Part shown: in pieces, positions 23,018 to 31,185 of the stretch
Numbering within the stretch: the stretch's first letter is position 1
Layout: each line of letters opens with the position of its first letter
Assembly (NCBI RefSeq): GCF_900156695.1
Contig: NZ_FTOM01000006.1
Span: forward strand, 119,191-183,190
Direction: 5' to 3'
From: Phaeovulum vinaykumarii
Lineage (GTDB): Bacteria > Pseudomonadota > Alphaproteobacteria > Rhodobacterales > Rhodobacteraceae
DNA length: 64,000 bases
The notes under the pieces: generated by a model
The model's input: only the letters and a program-made list of their open reading frames with translations
What the model was told of the DNA's origin: nothing
The model's database searches: none
Program-made: the position numbers and the translations under genes

Positions 23018-23850
23018 GCGGCGCGCGCATTCCGCTGGCCGGCGTGATCGGGGCGCCGGTGGCGCATTCGCGCTCGCCCTTGCTGCATGGGCATTGGCTG
23101 GCCCGTCATGGCCTGCCGGGTCATTACGTGCCGCTTCATGTCGAGGCCGCGGATCTGCCGGCGGTGTTGGCCGCCCTGCCCCGCGCGGGCTTCGTGGGCG
23201 CCAATGTCACCATCCCGCACAAGGAAGCCGTGCTTTCCCTGGCCGACGAGGTCACCGCGACCGCGCGTCGGATCGGGGCGGCGAACACGCTGGTCTTCCG
23301 CTCCGACGGCAGCCTTCTGGCCGACAACACCGATGCCCATGGCTTTGCCGCCAACATGCGCCAATCCGCGCCCGACTGGCGGCCCGAAACCGGCCCTGCG
23401 GCGGTGATCGGGGCCGGGGGCGCGGCGCGCGCCATCCTTGCGGCGCTGCTGGATCTGGATGTGCCGCGCATCCGCATCGCCAACCGCACGCTGGACCGCG
23501 CGCAGGCGCTGCGGGCCGAGTTCGGGTCCCGCATCGACGTCTGCGACTGGGACGAACGTTCGGATATGCTGGACGGCGCGGTGACGCTGGTCAATTGCTC
23601 GTCTCTGGGGATGGTGGGCAAGGCGCCGCTGGAGATCGCGCTTGATGCCCTGCCGGCTTCGGCCACGGTCTGCGACATCGTCTATACCCCGCTCGAGACA
23701 CCGCTTCTGCGCGCGGCGCGGGCGAAGGGCTGCGTGGGTGTCGACGGTCTGGGGATGCTTCTGCATCAGGCCGCGCCCGCCTTCGAGCATTGGTTCGGCA
23801 TCCGCCCCGAGGTTGACCAGACCCTGCGCGATCTGGTTCTGGGGACATGA
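23014..23850 (+). CDS. aroE: Shikimate dehydrogenase
   Basis: NADPH-dependent reduction of 3-dehydroshikimate in aromatic amino acid synthesis. 278 residues: shikimate-binding [19 protein letters not shown] with the catalytic Lys, DNTDAHGF with the catalytic Asp, the NADP motif [10 protein letters not shown], then NCSSLGMVG and a C-terminal [21 protein letters not shown] overlaps the maf stop by 4 bp; coaE overlaps the aroE stop in the same way, so the four genes maf-aroE-coaE-dnaQ are translationally coupled. Confidence 0.96.
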   Translation: MSGARIPLAGVIGAPVAHSRSPLLHGHWLARHGLPGHYVPLHVEAADLPAVLAALPRAGFVGANVTIPHKEAVLSLADEVTATARRIGAANTLVFRSDGSLLADNTDAHGFAANMRQSAPDWRPETGPAAVIGAGGAARAILAALLDLDVPRIRIANRTLDRAQALRAEFGSRIDVCDWDERSDMLDGAVTLVNCSSLGMVGKAPLEIALDALPASATVCDIVYTPLETPLLRAARAKGCVGVDGLGMLLHQAAPAFEHWFGIRPEVDQTLRDLVLGT

Positions 23851-24449
23851 AAGGGCCGTTCCGTCTGGGCCTGACCGGCTCGATCGGGATGGGCAAATCG
23901 ACCACGGCGCAGATGTTTGCCGCCGAAGGGGTTCCGGTCTGGGATGCCGATGCGACGGTGCATGCGCTCTATGCGCCGGGCGGGGATGCGGTCGCGCCGG
24001 TGGGCGCGGCTTTCCCCGATGCACTGCGGGATGGCGCCATCGACCGGGCCGCGCTCAAGGCGGCGCTGGCGCGCGATGCGGGCGCGCTGGCGCGGCTCGA
24101 GGCGATCGTGCACCCGCTGGTGGCCGCAAGCCGGGCCGCGTTCCTGCGCGCCCATGCCGATGCCGGGCTGGTGCTGCTGGATGTGCCGCTTCTCTTCGAG
24201 ACCGGGCTGGACGCCGATCTGGACGCGACGCTGGTCGTCAGCGCACCGCCCGAGGTGCAGCGCCGCCGCGTTCTGGCGCGCCCCGGCATGACCGGCGAAC
24301 AGCTGGATCTGATCCTGGCGCGGCAAATGTCGGATGCCGACAAGCGCGCGCGCGCGACCCATGTCATCGAAACCCGCGACATGGAGAGCACGCGCGCTGA
24401 AGTGCGGGCCCTGATCGAAAGGTTACGCGATGCGCGAGATCGTTCTTGA
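23847..24449 (+). CDS. coaE: Dephospho-CoA kinase
   Basis: Last step of coenzyme A synthesis, phosphorylating the ribose 3'-OH of dephospho-CoA. 200 residues with the P-loop GSIGMGKST near residue 11, the [11 protein letters not shown] motif (DAD core), and the lid region with Arg residues near [11 protein letters not shown]. The 3' end overlaps dnaQ by 20 bp in another frame. Order maf-aroE-coaE-dnaQ is conserved in alphaproteobacteria. Confidence 0.95.
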   Translation: MKGPFRLGLTGSIGMGKSTTAQMFAAEGVPVWDADATVHALYAPGGDAVAPVGAAFPDALRDGAIDRAALKAALARDAGALARLEAIVHPLVAASRAAFLRAHADAGLVLLDVPLLFETGLDADLDATLVVSAPPEVQRRRVLARPGMTGEQLDLILARQMSDADKRARATHVIETRDMESTRAEVRALIERLRDARDRS

Positions 24450-25134
24450 TACCGAAACCACCGGCTTCGACCCCGAAAGCGGCGACCGTCTGGTCGAGAT
24501 CGGCGCGGTCGAGCTGATGAACCACATGCCCACGGGGCGGATCTATCACCAATATATCAACCCCGAACGCGACATGCCGGTCGAGGCCTTCAACGTCCAC
24601 GGCCTGAGCGCGGAATTCCTGTCCGACAAGCCGAAATTCGCGGAAATCGTGCAGGAGTTCCTGGATTTCGTGGGTCAGGACGCCAAGCTGGTGATCCATA
24701 ACGCCAGCTTCGACATGAAGTTCCTGAACGCCGAGCTGAAATGGGCGCGCAAGCCGATCCTGCCGATGAGCCGCGCGATCGACACGCTTCAGATGGCGCG
24801 GCAGAAATTCCCCGGCTCGCCGGCGACGCTCGATGCGCTGTGCCGCCGCTTCGGGGTGGATCTGTCGGTGCGCGAGAAACACGGCGCCCTTCTCGACAGC
24901 GAGCTTCTGGCCGAGGTCTATCTGGAACTTGTCGGGGGGCGTCAGCCGGGGCTGGTGCTGTCTGCCGCGCAAGATCGTGGCCCGGTGCAGAGCGGACCGG
25001 GCGAAGATTGGCGCCCGCGTCCGCGGCCCGTTCCGCTGCCCCCGCGGCTGACCGAGGAGGAAGCCGCCGCCCATGCCGCCATGGTCGAGAAGATGGGCGA
25101 AAAGGCGATCTGGCTGCGCCGCAGCCCGAAATGA
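24430..25134 (+). CDS. dnaQ: DNA polymerase III epsilon subunit (proofreading exonuclease)
   Basis: 3'-5' exonuclease subunit of the replicative polymerase. 234 residues with the DnaQ superfamily exonuclease motifs: Exo[11 protein letters not shown], Exo[16 protein letters not shown], Exo[20 protein letters not shown]. The C-terminal tail (about 190-234), Pro/Arg-rich then helical, is the part that contacts the alpha subunit in relatives. Starts inside coaE; followed directly by a strong hairpin terminator. secB, which often follows dnaQ in alphaproteobacteria, is not present here. Confidence 0.95.
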   Translation: MREIVLDTETTGFDPESGDRLVEIGAVELMNHMPTGRIYHQYINPERDMPVEAFNVHGLSAEFLSDKPKFAEIVQEFLDFVGQDAKLVIHNASFDMKFLNAELKWARKPILPMSRAIDTLQMARQKFPGSPATLDALCRRFGVDLSVREKHGALLDSELLAEVYLELVGGRQPGLVLSAAQDRGPVQSGPGEDWRPRPRPVPLPPRLTEEEAAAHAAMVEKMGEKAIWLRRSPK

Positions 25135-25135
25135 A

Positions 25136-25157
25136 AAGGGGCCCCGCGGGGCCCCTT
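25136..25157. terminator. Terminator hairpin between dnaQ and dctM
   Basis: Perfect 10-bp inverted repeat AAGGGGCCCC / GGGGCCCCTT around a GC centre. It lies between convergent genes, so it probably serves both. No long T-run on either side, only a short TT on each. Confidence 0.7.
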
Positions 25158-25164
25158 CGTGGTT

Positions 25165-26556
25165 CTAGCGGATCACCGTTTCCGGCCCCATGATCTGTGT
25201 CGGCAGCCAGATCGACAGTTCCGGCACGAAGGTCACCAGGATCAGGAAGATCGACAGCACGCCCAGGAACGGGAGGGCGGCGCGCACCACGCGCATCAGC
25301 GGCATTCCCGCCACGCCCGAGGTCACGAACAGGTTGAGCCCGACAGGCGGCGTGATCATCCCGATCTCCATGTTCACCACCATGATGATGCCCAGGTGGA
25401 TGGGGTCCACGCCCAGCTCCATGGCGATGGGAAAGACCAGCGGCGCCACGATCAGGATCAGCCCCGAGGGCTCCATGAACTGGCCGCCGATCAGCAGCAG
25501 GATGTTCAGCATCACCAGGAACATGATCTTGCCGAAGCCCGCGTCGAGCATGATCCCCGCGATCTCCTGGGGGATGCGTTCCTCGGTCAGCACATGCTTG
25601 AGGATCAGCGCATTGGCGATGATGAACATCAGCGTGATGGTCAGCTTGCCGGCGTCGAACAGCGTGTCGCGCGTGTCGCGGTGGAAGAAGGCGGTGACCA
25701 GCGCATGCGGCCGGCGCAGCAGCGACGTGGGCCGCCCGTCCGGGTTCGACAGCGGGCCCATGTCGCGGTAGACGAAGCTGGCCACGAAGAAGGCATAGAC
25801 CGCGGCCACCGCGGCGGCTTCGGTCGGGGTGAAGATCGCCTTGGTGACGCCGGGAAAACCATAGAGCCCCACCATGATGATGACGATCAGCATCAGCCCC
25901 CAGAAGCTGTCGGCAAAGGACAGAAAGACCTCGCGCCAGCCTTGCCAGGTGCCCTTGGGCAGGTTCTTCCAGATGGCAATGCCCAGGATCGCGGCCATCA
26001 GCATGACACCGGCCAGGATGCCCGGAAACACCCCGGCCAGGAACATCCGCCCGACCGAGACATCGGTGGCCGAGGCATAGACCACCATCACGATCGACGG
26101 CGGGATAAGGATGCCCAGCGTGCCGGCGTTGCAGATCACCCCGGCGGCGAAATCCTTGCTGTAGCCCACCTGCCGCATGGCCGCGATCACGATCGAGCCG
26201 ATCGCCACCACGGTCGCGGGCGACGACCCCGAAAGGGCGGCGAACATCATGCAGGCCAGCACCCCGGAAATGGCCAGACCGCCCGGCAGATGGCCCACGC
26301 AGGCCACGGCAAAGCGGATGATCCGCTGCGCCACGCCGCCCGTCGACATGAAGCTTGAGGCCAGGATGAAGAAGGGAATGGCCAGGAGCGTCGCGTGGCC
26401 GGCCATGGCGTTGTAGAGCGTCTGCGCGATCGAGGCCAGCGAGGTGTCGGAATAGATCAGCAGGAAGATCATCGACGACAGGCCCAGCGAGATGGCGATC
26501 GGCACGCCGATCAGCATCAGCCCGATGATCAGAAGAAAGAGGAAGGCGATCTGCAT
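25165..26556 (-). CDS. dctM: TRAP dicarboxylate transporter large permease DctM
   Basis: 12-helix large membrane subunit of a tripartite ATP-independent periplasmic transporter, carrying the ion-coupled transport site. 463 residues, hydrophobic nearly throughout, with the family motifs ALSGSSPATVVAIGSIVIAAM, NAGTLGILIPPSIVMVVYA and the closing MITPPVGLNLFVTSG. It is longer than typical 425-430-residue DctM proteins because of a hydrophilic loop (RDMGPLSNPDGRPTSLLRRP, about residues 265-285) seen in the C4-dicarboxylate subgroup. The gap to dctQ is 3 bp. Convergent with dnaQ. Confidence 0.93.
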   Translation of the reverse strand: MQIAFLFLLIIGLMLIGVPIAISLGLSSMIFLLIYSDTSLASIAQTLYNAMAGHATLLAIPFFILASSFMSTGGVAQRIIRFAVACVGHLPGGLAISGVLACMMFAALSGSSPATVVAIGSIVIAAMRQVGYSKDFAAGVICNAGTLGILIPPSIVMVVYASATDVSVGRMFLAGVFPGILAGVMLMAAILGIAIWKNLPKGTWQGWREVFLSFADSFWGLMLIVIIMVGLYGFPGVTKAIFTPTEAAAVAAVYAFFVASFVYRDMGPLSNPDGRPTSLLRRPHALVTAFFHRDTRDTLFDAGKLTITLMFIIANALILKHVLTEERIPQEIAGIMLDAGFGKIMFLVMLNILLLIGGQFMEPSGLILIVAPLVFPIAMELGVDPIHLGIIMVVNMEIGMITPPVGLNLFVTSGVAGMPLMRVVRAALPFLGVLSIFLILVTFVPELSIWLPTQIMGPETVIR

Positions 26557-26559
26557 GGC

Positions 26560-27240
26560 TCAGTCTTCCGTGTTCAGGTGGCGGGCATCGACGACGGCAT
26601 CTTCGGCCTCGTGGCTGACGATGATGCAATCGCGCCGGCCGCGGATCACGTGCCAGCCGGCTTCGAGCAGGCGCACGAACATCAGGAACGCCCCCAGCGG
26701 CACGATCAGATAGGGCACGACGCGGGGCATCTTCTCATAGGCTTCGCCCTGATTGATGAGCGGTTCGAGAAAACGCAGGAAATCGGGAATGGGGGTCACG
26801 TCCAGCTCGTACCAGGCCTGATCGCGGGTGCGCTCGAAGCCGGTGGGGAACCAATGCCCCGAGGTCCGGTCAAGCCCCGCGAAGGGCGCCCAGAAATCCC
26901 ACGCGCCCTTCATCAGCAGGGCCGCATAGATCAGGCAGGCCGCCACCGCCGTCAGGGTGATGATCCGCCGGCCCTTCGGCGGCAGGACCGCCAGCAGGAT
27001 ATCCACCCCGAGGTTCGCGGTGATCTTGATCGCATGGGCCATCCCGAACAGGACCAGCCAGGCAAACAGCACCAGCGTCGCCTCGAGCCCCCAGATGATG
27101 GACGAATTGAAAACGTAGCGCAGCACGACATTGACGAAGGTCAGCAACGTCATCGCCCCCATGATCAGGGCAATGGCGGTTTCCTCGAAGCTGTGCACCA
27201 GCCGGCCTAAGGCGGTCTGGGGAACGAAGGCGCGGCTCAT
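26560..27240 (-). CDS. dctQ: TRAP transporter small permease DctQ
   Basis: Small membrane subunit of the TRAP system. 226 residues from the ATG at 27240 (a longer frame upstream is non-coding in composition). Four helices, with the conserved NVVLRYVFNSSIIWGLEATLVLFAWLVLFGMAHA region. The loop between helices 3 and 4 (about 120-180) is longer than usual for DctQ, matching the enlarged DctM. Lies between dctP and dctM; 191 bp and a stem-loop separate it from dctP. Confidence 0.9.
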   Translation of the reverse strand: MSRAFVPQTALGRLVHSFEETAIALIMGAMTLLTFVNVVLRYVFNSSIIWGLEATLVLFAWLVLFGMAHAIKITANLGVDILLAVLPPKGRRIITLTAVAACLIYAALLMKGAWDFWAPFAGLDRTSGHWFPTGFERTRDQAWYELDVTPIPDFLRFLEPLINQGEAYEKMPRVVPYLIVPLGAFLMFVRLLEAGWHVIRGRRDCIIVSHEAEDAVVDARHLNTED

Positions 27241-27329
27241 CCGGGCGGCCTCTCTACTTTCGGGCAGGGCCGGCGGGCGCCGGCACGGGTCGGAACAAGG
27301 GGGGACGCGCGCCCCCCGCGGCATGCTCA

Positions 27330-27368
27330 GGGGGCAGGGTGCGACCTTGCGGCCCCGACCCTGCCCCC
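27330..27368 (-). terminator. Intra-operon stem-loop between dctP and dctQ
   Basis: GGGGGCAGGGT (27330-27340) pairs perfectly with ACCCTGCCCCC (27358-27368) over a 17-nt loop. It sits in the 191-bp spacer between the binding protein gene and the permease genes. In many transporter operons such a hairpin protects the upstream mRNA or partly terminates, giving more binding protein than permease; that role here is inferred. Confidence 0.55.
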
Positions 27369-27431
27369 GGCGTGTTCAGAAGATGCGGCATGCGAAGGGG
27401 GGCGGGCCCGCAGGCCGCGCACCCCGATCGG

Positions 27432-28445
27432 TCAGTGACGCGTGTTGACCTCCTGGGCGAAGTCGATCTTCTCCTCGCCGATCCCGTCCTTGAACTGGTC
27501 CCAGACCGGGCGCATCGTGGCCGCCCAGGCGGCGCGCTGTTCGGGGGTCAGTTCGCGCACGGTATAGCCGGCGTCGATGATCGCCTGACGGGACTTGGCC
27601 TCGACCTCGTTGACCTGGGCGTTCCGGGTCTCGGTCACCTCATGCAGGATGCGCGAAAGATCGTCGCGCACCGCCGGATCGAGGCCGTCCCACCAATCCA
27701 CCGATACGACGACCAGATAGTCCAGCACGCCGTGGTTGGTTTCGGTGATGCCGTCCTGCACCTCGTGGAACTTCTGGCCGTAGATGTTCGACCAGGTGTT
27801 TTCCTGGCCGTCCACGACGCCCATTTGCAGCGCGCCGTAGACCTCGGAGAAGGCCATCGGCTGCGGCGAGGCGCCCAGCGCCTCCATCTGCGCGATCAGC
27901 ACATCCGAGGGCTGGACGCGGAATTTCAGACCTTCGGCATCCTCGGGCAACACCAGCGGCGTGTTGGCCGAGAATTGCTTCATGCCCGAATGCCAGAACT
28001 CGAGGCCCAGAAGACCGCGGCGTTCCATCGAGGCCTTCATCTCCTGGCCGACTTCCGAGGCCTGGAACTCGTCGACCGCATCCATGTTCTTGAACATGAA
28101 GGGCAGGTCGAAGATGCTGAAGACCTTGGTGAAGGCTTCGAATTTCGACAGCGACGGCGCGGCCATCTGGACGTCGCCGGCCAGCATCGCCTCAAGCACC
28201 TTGTCGTCGTCGTAAAGGGTCGAGTTCGGATAGACCTCGACACAGACGCGGCCGTTCATCTCCTCGTTGACGCGATCGGCGAACAGCTGCGCGGCAATCC
28301 CCTTGGGGTGACGGTCGGCATTCGTCACATGCGAGAACTTGATGGTCATCTCGCCCGGATCGCATTGCGCAAAGGCGGCGGTGCCGCTGGCAAGGCTTGC
28401 GGCAAGCGTCAGCGCCGCAAGAGTTGCGGTGGTCGTCTTGGACAT
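27432..28445 (-). CDS. dctP: TRAP transporter substrate-binding protein DctP
   Basis: Periplasmic receptor of the TRAP system, probably for C4-dicarboxylates. 337 residues: Sec signal peptide (MSKTTTATLAALTLAASLAS, cleavage near AFA-Q at about 26), then the DctP fold with IKFSHVTNADRHPKG, EVYPNSTLYDDDKVLEAMLAGDVQM and the substrate-carboxylate Arg in KFRVQPSDVLIAQM. The block MGVVDGQENTWSNIYGQKFHEVQ is typical of the DctP subgroup. ATG at 28445 preceded by GGAGGAAG. Divergent from the Alg44-like gene, so a wider link to uronate or dicarboxylate metabolism is possible but unproven. Confidence 0.92.
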   Translation of the reverse strand: MSKTTTATLAALTLAASLASGTAAFAQCDPGEMTIKFSHVTNADRHPKGIAAQLFADRVNEEMNGRVCVEVYPNSTLYDDDKVLEAMLAGDVQMAAPSLSKFEAFTKVFSIFDLPFMFKNMDAVDEFQASEVGQEMKASMERRGLLGLEFWHSGMKQFSANTPLVLPEDAEGLKFRVQPSDVLIAQMEALGASPQPMAFSEVYGALQMGVVDGQENTWSNIYGQKFHEVQDGITETNHGVLDYLVVVSVDWWDGLDPAVRDDLSRILHEVTETRNAQVNEVEAKSRQAIIDAGYTVRELTPEQRAAWAATMRPVWDQFKDGIGEEKIDFAQEVNTRH

Positions 28446-28622
28446 GTCTCTTCCTCCCGGTTCGTTCCGTGGCCGCCTATGGTGCGGTCTGCGGTCAGTC
28501 TGGCGGTGGCGGGTCGCCTTCGTGCCGGCTACTTTGCCCCAAGCTGGCATGCCAAGCCAAGTCAAATTTGCGTTCCTGGGGCCCGGAACGTATGTCGCAA
28601 CGCACCCGCGGGGGCCCTGCGC

Positions 28623-28658
28623 GCCAATCTAGCCCTTCCTTGACACCGCTAGATTGGC
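28623..28658. promoter_or_regulatory. Perfect 11-bp dyad upstream of the Alg44-like gene
   Basis: GCCAATCTAGC (28623-28633) and its exact reverse complement GCTAGATTGGC (28648-28658), 14 bp apart, 47 bp before the Alg44-like ATG and 180 bp from dctP. TTGACA at 28640-28645 lies inside the spacer and would serve as a -35 hexamer, though no good -10 is visible 17 bp downstream. A strong operator candidate, or a stem-loop if transcribed from the dctP side. A separate 10-bp palindrome TGGCATGCCA lies at 28545-28554. Confidence 0.6.
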
Positions 28659-28704
28659 TAGTCAGGGGCGATCCGCCGCCCGAAGGAAGGACAGAGGTGC
28701 CGCG

Positions 28705-29559
28705 ATGGTGGTCCGACACGAGCGCCCCAGCCCCGATCCGCAGTATCGCGTGACCGCGCCCCTGATGCTCAGCCTTGCCGACGGAACCACGGTGAAGCTG
28801 CGCCAGTGGACGACGCGGGCGGTCTATGATCCCGCGCTCGAGGCGGCGGATCTGTCGGGCGCGTTGCTGTCCATTCCGTTTCAGGGGGTCACCCTCACCT
28901 TTGCGGTCGCGCTGGTGCCGGGCGATCTGCCGCGGGAATTCCTGTTCGACGGGCTCAACAGCCGCCAGCGCGAGATCCTGGGGCTGTTTCACAAGAACCT
29001 GCTCAGCGGGCGGATGGTCGACACCGGCGAGATGATCGCGGCGCTGGATGCGCCGGTCGATCTGGTCCCCATGGAGGAGACGCCCCGCGAACGCGCTGCC
29101 GCCACCGCCGATCTGATCCCGCAGGGCTGGCGCGCGGCGGGCATGGTGGCCGTCTATGCCGGGCTCTTCGTTCTGGTCTTCGGCTTTCTGGGCGGGCTGG
29201 CCTTCAACCGGCTGAACTGGGTCGAGACGCCGGTCGCGCAGGTGATCGGGCCGGCCGCGGCGGCGGACGGCGGGTTCACGGTGGCCGCGCATCTGCCGGC
29301 GGATCGGGTGATGGATGTCTGGACCGGGATGCGCGGCGAGGTCGCGGCCATGTCGAACGGCCGGCGCATCGAGACCCAGGCCCGGATCGTGGCGATCGCG
29401 CCCGATGCGGCGGGGGGGCTGCGGCTGACGCTTCAGGCCGCGCCGGTTGACGCGGGGCAGGCCGACGAGGAGCAGGCCTTCGCGCCGGGCCAGCCGGTCG
29501 CGGTGTCGCTGTTTCGCAACAGCCTGCGACGGCTGATCTTCGGTTCGGACGCAGGCTGA
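28705..29559 (+). CDS. Alg44-like membrane fusion protein of a polysaccharide synthase
   Basis: 284 residues with the Alg44 layout: a cytoplasmic N-terminal domain of about 140 residues in the position of PilZ, one membrane helix (about 144-168, GMVAVYAGLFVLVFGFLGGLAF), and a periplasmic HlyD-like half-barrel (about 175-280, FTVAAHLPADRVMDVWTGMRG). In Alg44 the PilZ domain binds c-di-GMP to switch on Alg8. Here the RxxxR and DxSxxG motifs are not clearly intact (nearest matches RHER near residue 3 and DLSGAL near 49), so c-di-GMP control is uncertain. ATG at 28705 follows AGAGG; a TTG at 28654 is an alternative. Twelve bp before the Alg8-like polymerase, which supports the assignment. Confidence 0.7.
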   Translation: MVVRHERPSPDPQYRVTAPLMLSLADGTTVKLRQWTTRAVYDPALEAADLSGALLSIPFQGVTLTFAVALVPGDLPREFLFDGLNSRQREILGLFHKNLLSGRMVDTGEMIAALDAPVDLVPMEETPRERAAATADLIPQGWRAAGMVAVYAGLFVLVFGFLGGLAFNRLNWVETPVAQVIGPAAAADGGFTVAAHLPADRVMDVWTGMRGEVAAMSNGRRIETQARIVAIAPDAAGGLRLTLQAAPVDAGQADEEQAFAPGQPVAVSLFRNSLRRLIFGSDAG

Positions 29560-29570
29560 GGGCGGCGCCC

Positions 29571-31157
29571 ATGTCCGATGGCCGCCGCGCGCCCCAGATC
29601 CATGCGCTCGAGAAGCGGATCGCGGCGACGGTTGCCGCGCTCGAGTTGCCCGAAGGCCAGCGCCCGCCGCGCTATGACGGGGCCTTCGTGGCGCAGGCAG
29701 CGCTGGTTCTGGGTGCGCTGGTCGCGGCGGCGATCCTGGTGCCGAACCGATTTCTCGACCCGTCCTTCCGGCATCTGTCCGTGGCGCTGGGTCTTCTGGG
29801 GCTGTGGCGGTTCAGCTGGTGGTTCAATCACGCCCTGCGGGCGGTCTGGTTCCGCCGGCGGCGCTGGCCGGGAATGCGGGCGCGGGCCGATGCGCTGTGG
29901 CAGGGCGGCTGGCGGCCGCGGCGTCTGCATATCCAGATGACCACCTACCGCGAGGAACCGGCAATCACTCGCCGCGTCCTGGCCTCCATCGTGTCGCAGG
30001 TGCGCCGCGAGAAGGTGCCGACCTCGCTGTGGGTGGGGACCGGATCGGCCGGCGACGAAGCGGTGATCCGCGATTACATCGCCACCCATGCCGCTGATCT
30101 GGGCGCCGATCTGCTGGAGGTGGTGCTGATGCGCCAGAACCAGCCGGGCAAGCGCATGGCCATTGGCATGATCCTGCGGGGCATGGCGCGTCAGGGCGTC
30201 GAACCAGACGATCTTGTCATTTTCATGGACGGAGACACCATATATGGCAGCGATGTGCTGCGGAAGGTTTTGCCGGTCTTTGCCGCTGACCCCGGCCTTC
30301 AGGCGCTGACCACCGACGAGGAGGTGATCTGCCACGGCCCGGCCTGGATGGGCTCGTGGCTCAGGATGCGGTTCGCCCAGCGGCGCCTGGCGATGCAGTC
30401 GCATGCGCTGTCGGACCGGGTGCTGACGCTGACCGGGCGCTTCAGCGTCTTTCGCGCGCGCCACATCATCGACGCGCGTTTCATCCGCACGATCGAGGCC
30501 GACCATCTGGATCATTGGCTGTGGGGGCGGTTCCGCTTCCTGTCGGGCGACGACAAGTCCACCTGGTATCACCTGCTCGCGCGGCGGGCGCGCATGACCT
30601 ATGTGCCGGACGCCTGCGTCTATACCGTCGAGATCGTGTCTGGCCGCGGCATCCAGCGCATGAACGAGAATTTCCGCCGCTGGTCGGGCAACATGCTGCG
30701 CAACGGCACGCGCGCGATCGCGCTGGGCCCGCGGGTGGTGCCGCCCTTCATCTGGTGGTGCCTGATCGACCAGCGCATTGCCATCTGGACGGTGATGGTC
30801 AGCCCCGCGCTGGCGCTCTTTGGCGCGCTGCGCGACCCGTTCTATCTGGCCAGCCTGATGATCTGGGTCGTGGCCACGCGGCTGGTGCTGGTGTCGGTTC
30901 TCTACCGCCATGCCCGCCGCGCCGAGATGGCCTGGACGTTCCTTCTCTACGTCAACCAGATCTTCAACGCGACGGTGAAGATCTACATGATCTTTCACCT
31001 GGCGCGCCAGAAATGGTTCAACCGCGGCAACCAGAGGGCGCAGGCGGCGCGCATCGGCTGGAAGGATGCAGTTGCCAAGATCCAGATGCTGACCAGCGTC
31101 GCGGCTTTCCTGACCCTGCTGGGGATCTATGCCGGCGCCCTGCCGGTGCCGTTCTAG
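29571..31157 (+). CDS. Alg8-like family 2 glycosyltransferase (polysaccharide polymerase)
   Basis: 528-residue membrane glycosyltransferase. Two N-terminal helices (about 40-58 and 66-85), a cytoplasmic GT-A domain (about 115-380), then at least four C-terminal helices. Processive GT2 elements are visible: MTTYREEP near 123, DGD at 220-222 (metal and nucleotide sugar), GDDKSTW near 326-332 in the position of the catalytic Asp, and RRWSGNML at 369-376 in place of QxxRW. The stretch around RRWSGNMLRNGTRAIALGPRV closely resembles Alg8, the polymannuronate polymerase. Together with the Alg44-like partner just upstream and an AlgD-like dehydrogenase 3 kb away, this suggests a uronic acid polymer; the exact sugar is inferred. 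Confidence 0.8.
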   Translation: MSDGRRAPQIHALEKRIAATVAALELPEGQRPPRYDGAFVAQAALVLGALVAAAILVPNRFLDPSFRHLSVALGLLGLWRFSWWFNHALRAVWFRRRRWPGMRARADALWQGGWRPRRLHIQMTTYREEPAITRRVLASIVSQVRREKVPTSLWVGTGSAGDEAVIRDYIATHAADLGADLLEVVLMRQNQPGKRMAIGMILRGMARQGVEPDDLVIFMDGDTIYGSDVLRKVLPVFAADPGLQALTTDEEVICHGPAWMGSWLRMRFAQRRLAMQSHALSDRVLTLTGRFSVFRARHIIDARFIRTIEADHLDHWLWGRFRFLSGDDKSTWYHLLARRARMTYVPDACVYTVEIVSGRGIQRMNENFRRWSGNMLRNGTRAIALGPRVVPPFIWWCLIDQRIAIWTVMVSPALALFGALRDPFYLASLMIWVVATRLVLVSVLYRHARRAEMAWTFLLYVNQIFNATVKIYMIFHLARQKWFNRGNQRAQAARIGWKDAVAKIQMLTSVAAFLTLLGIYAGALPVPF

Positions 31158-31185
31158 GCCGGGCAGGGGGGGGCCGCCTGGCGGC

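Noticed and set aside
24590..26629. 679-codon minus-strand frame across dctM and dnaQ.
   Set aside because: Arg/His/Gly-rich shadow; DctM has twelve hydrophobic helices in the chosen frame.
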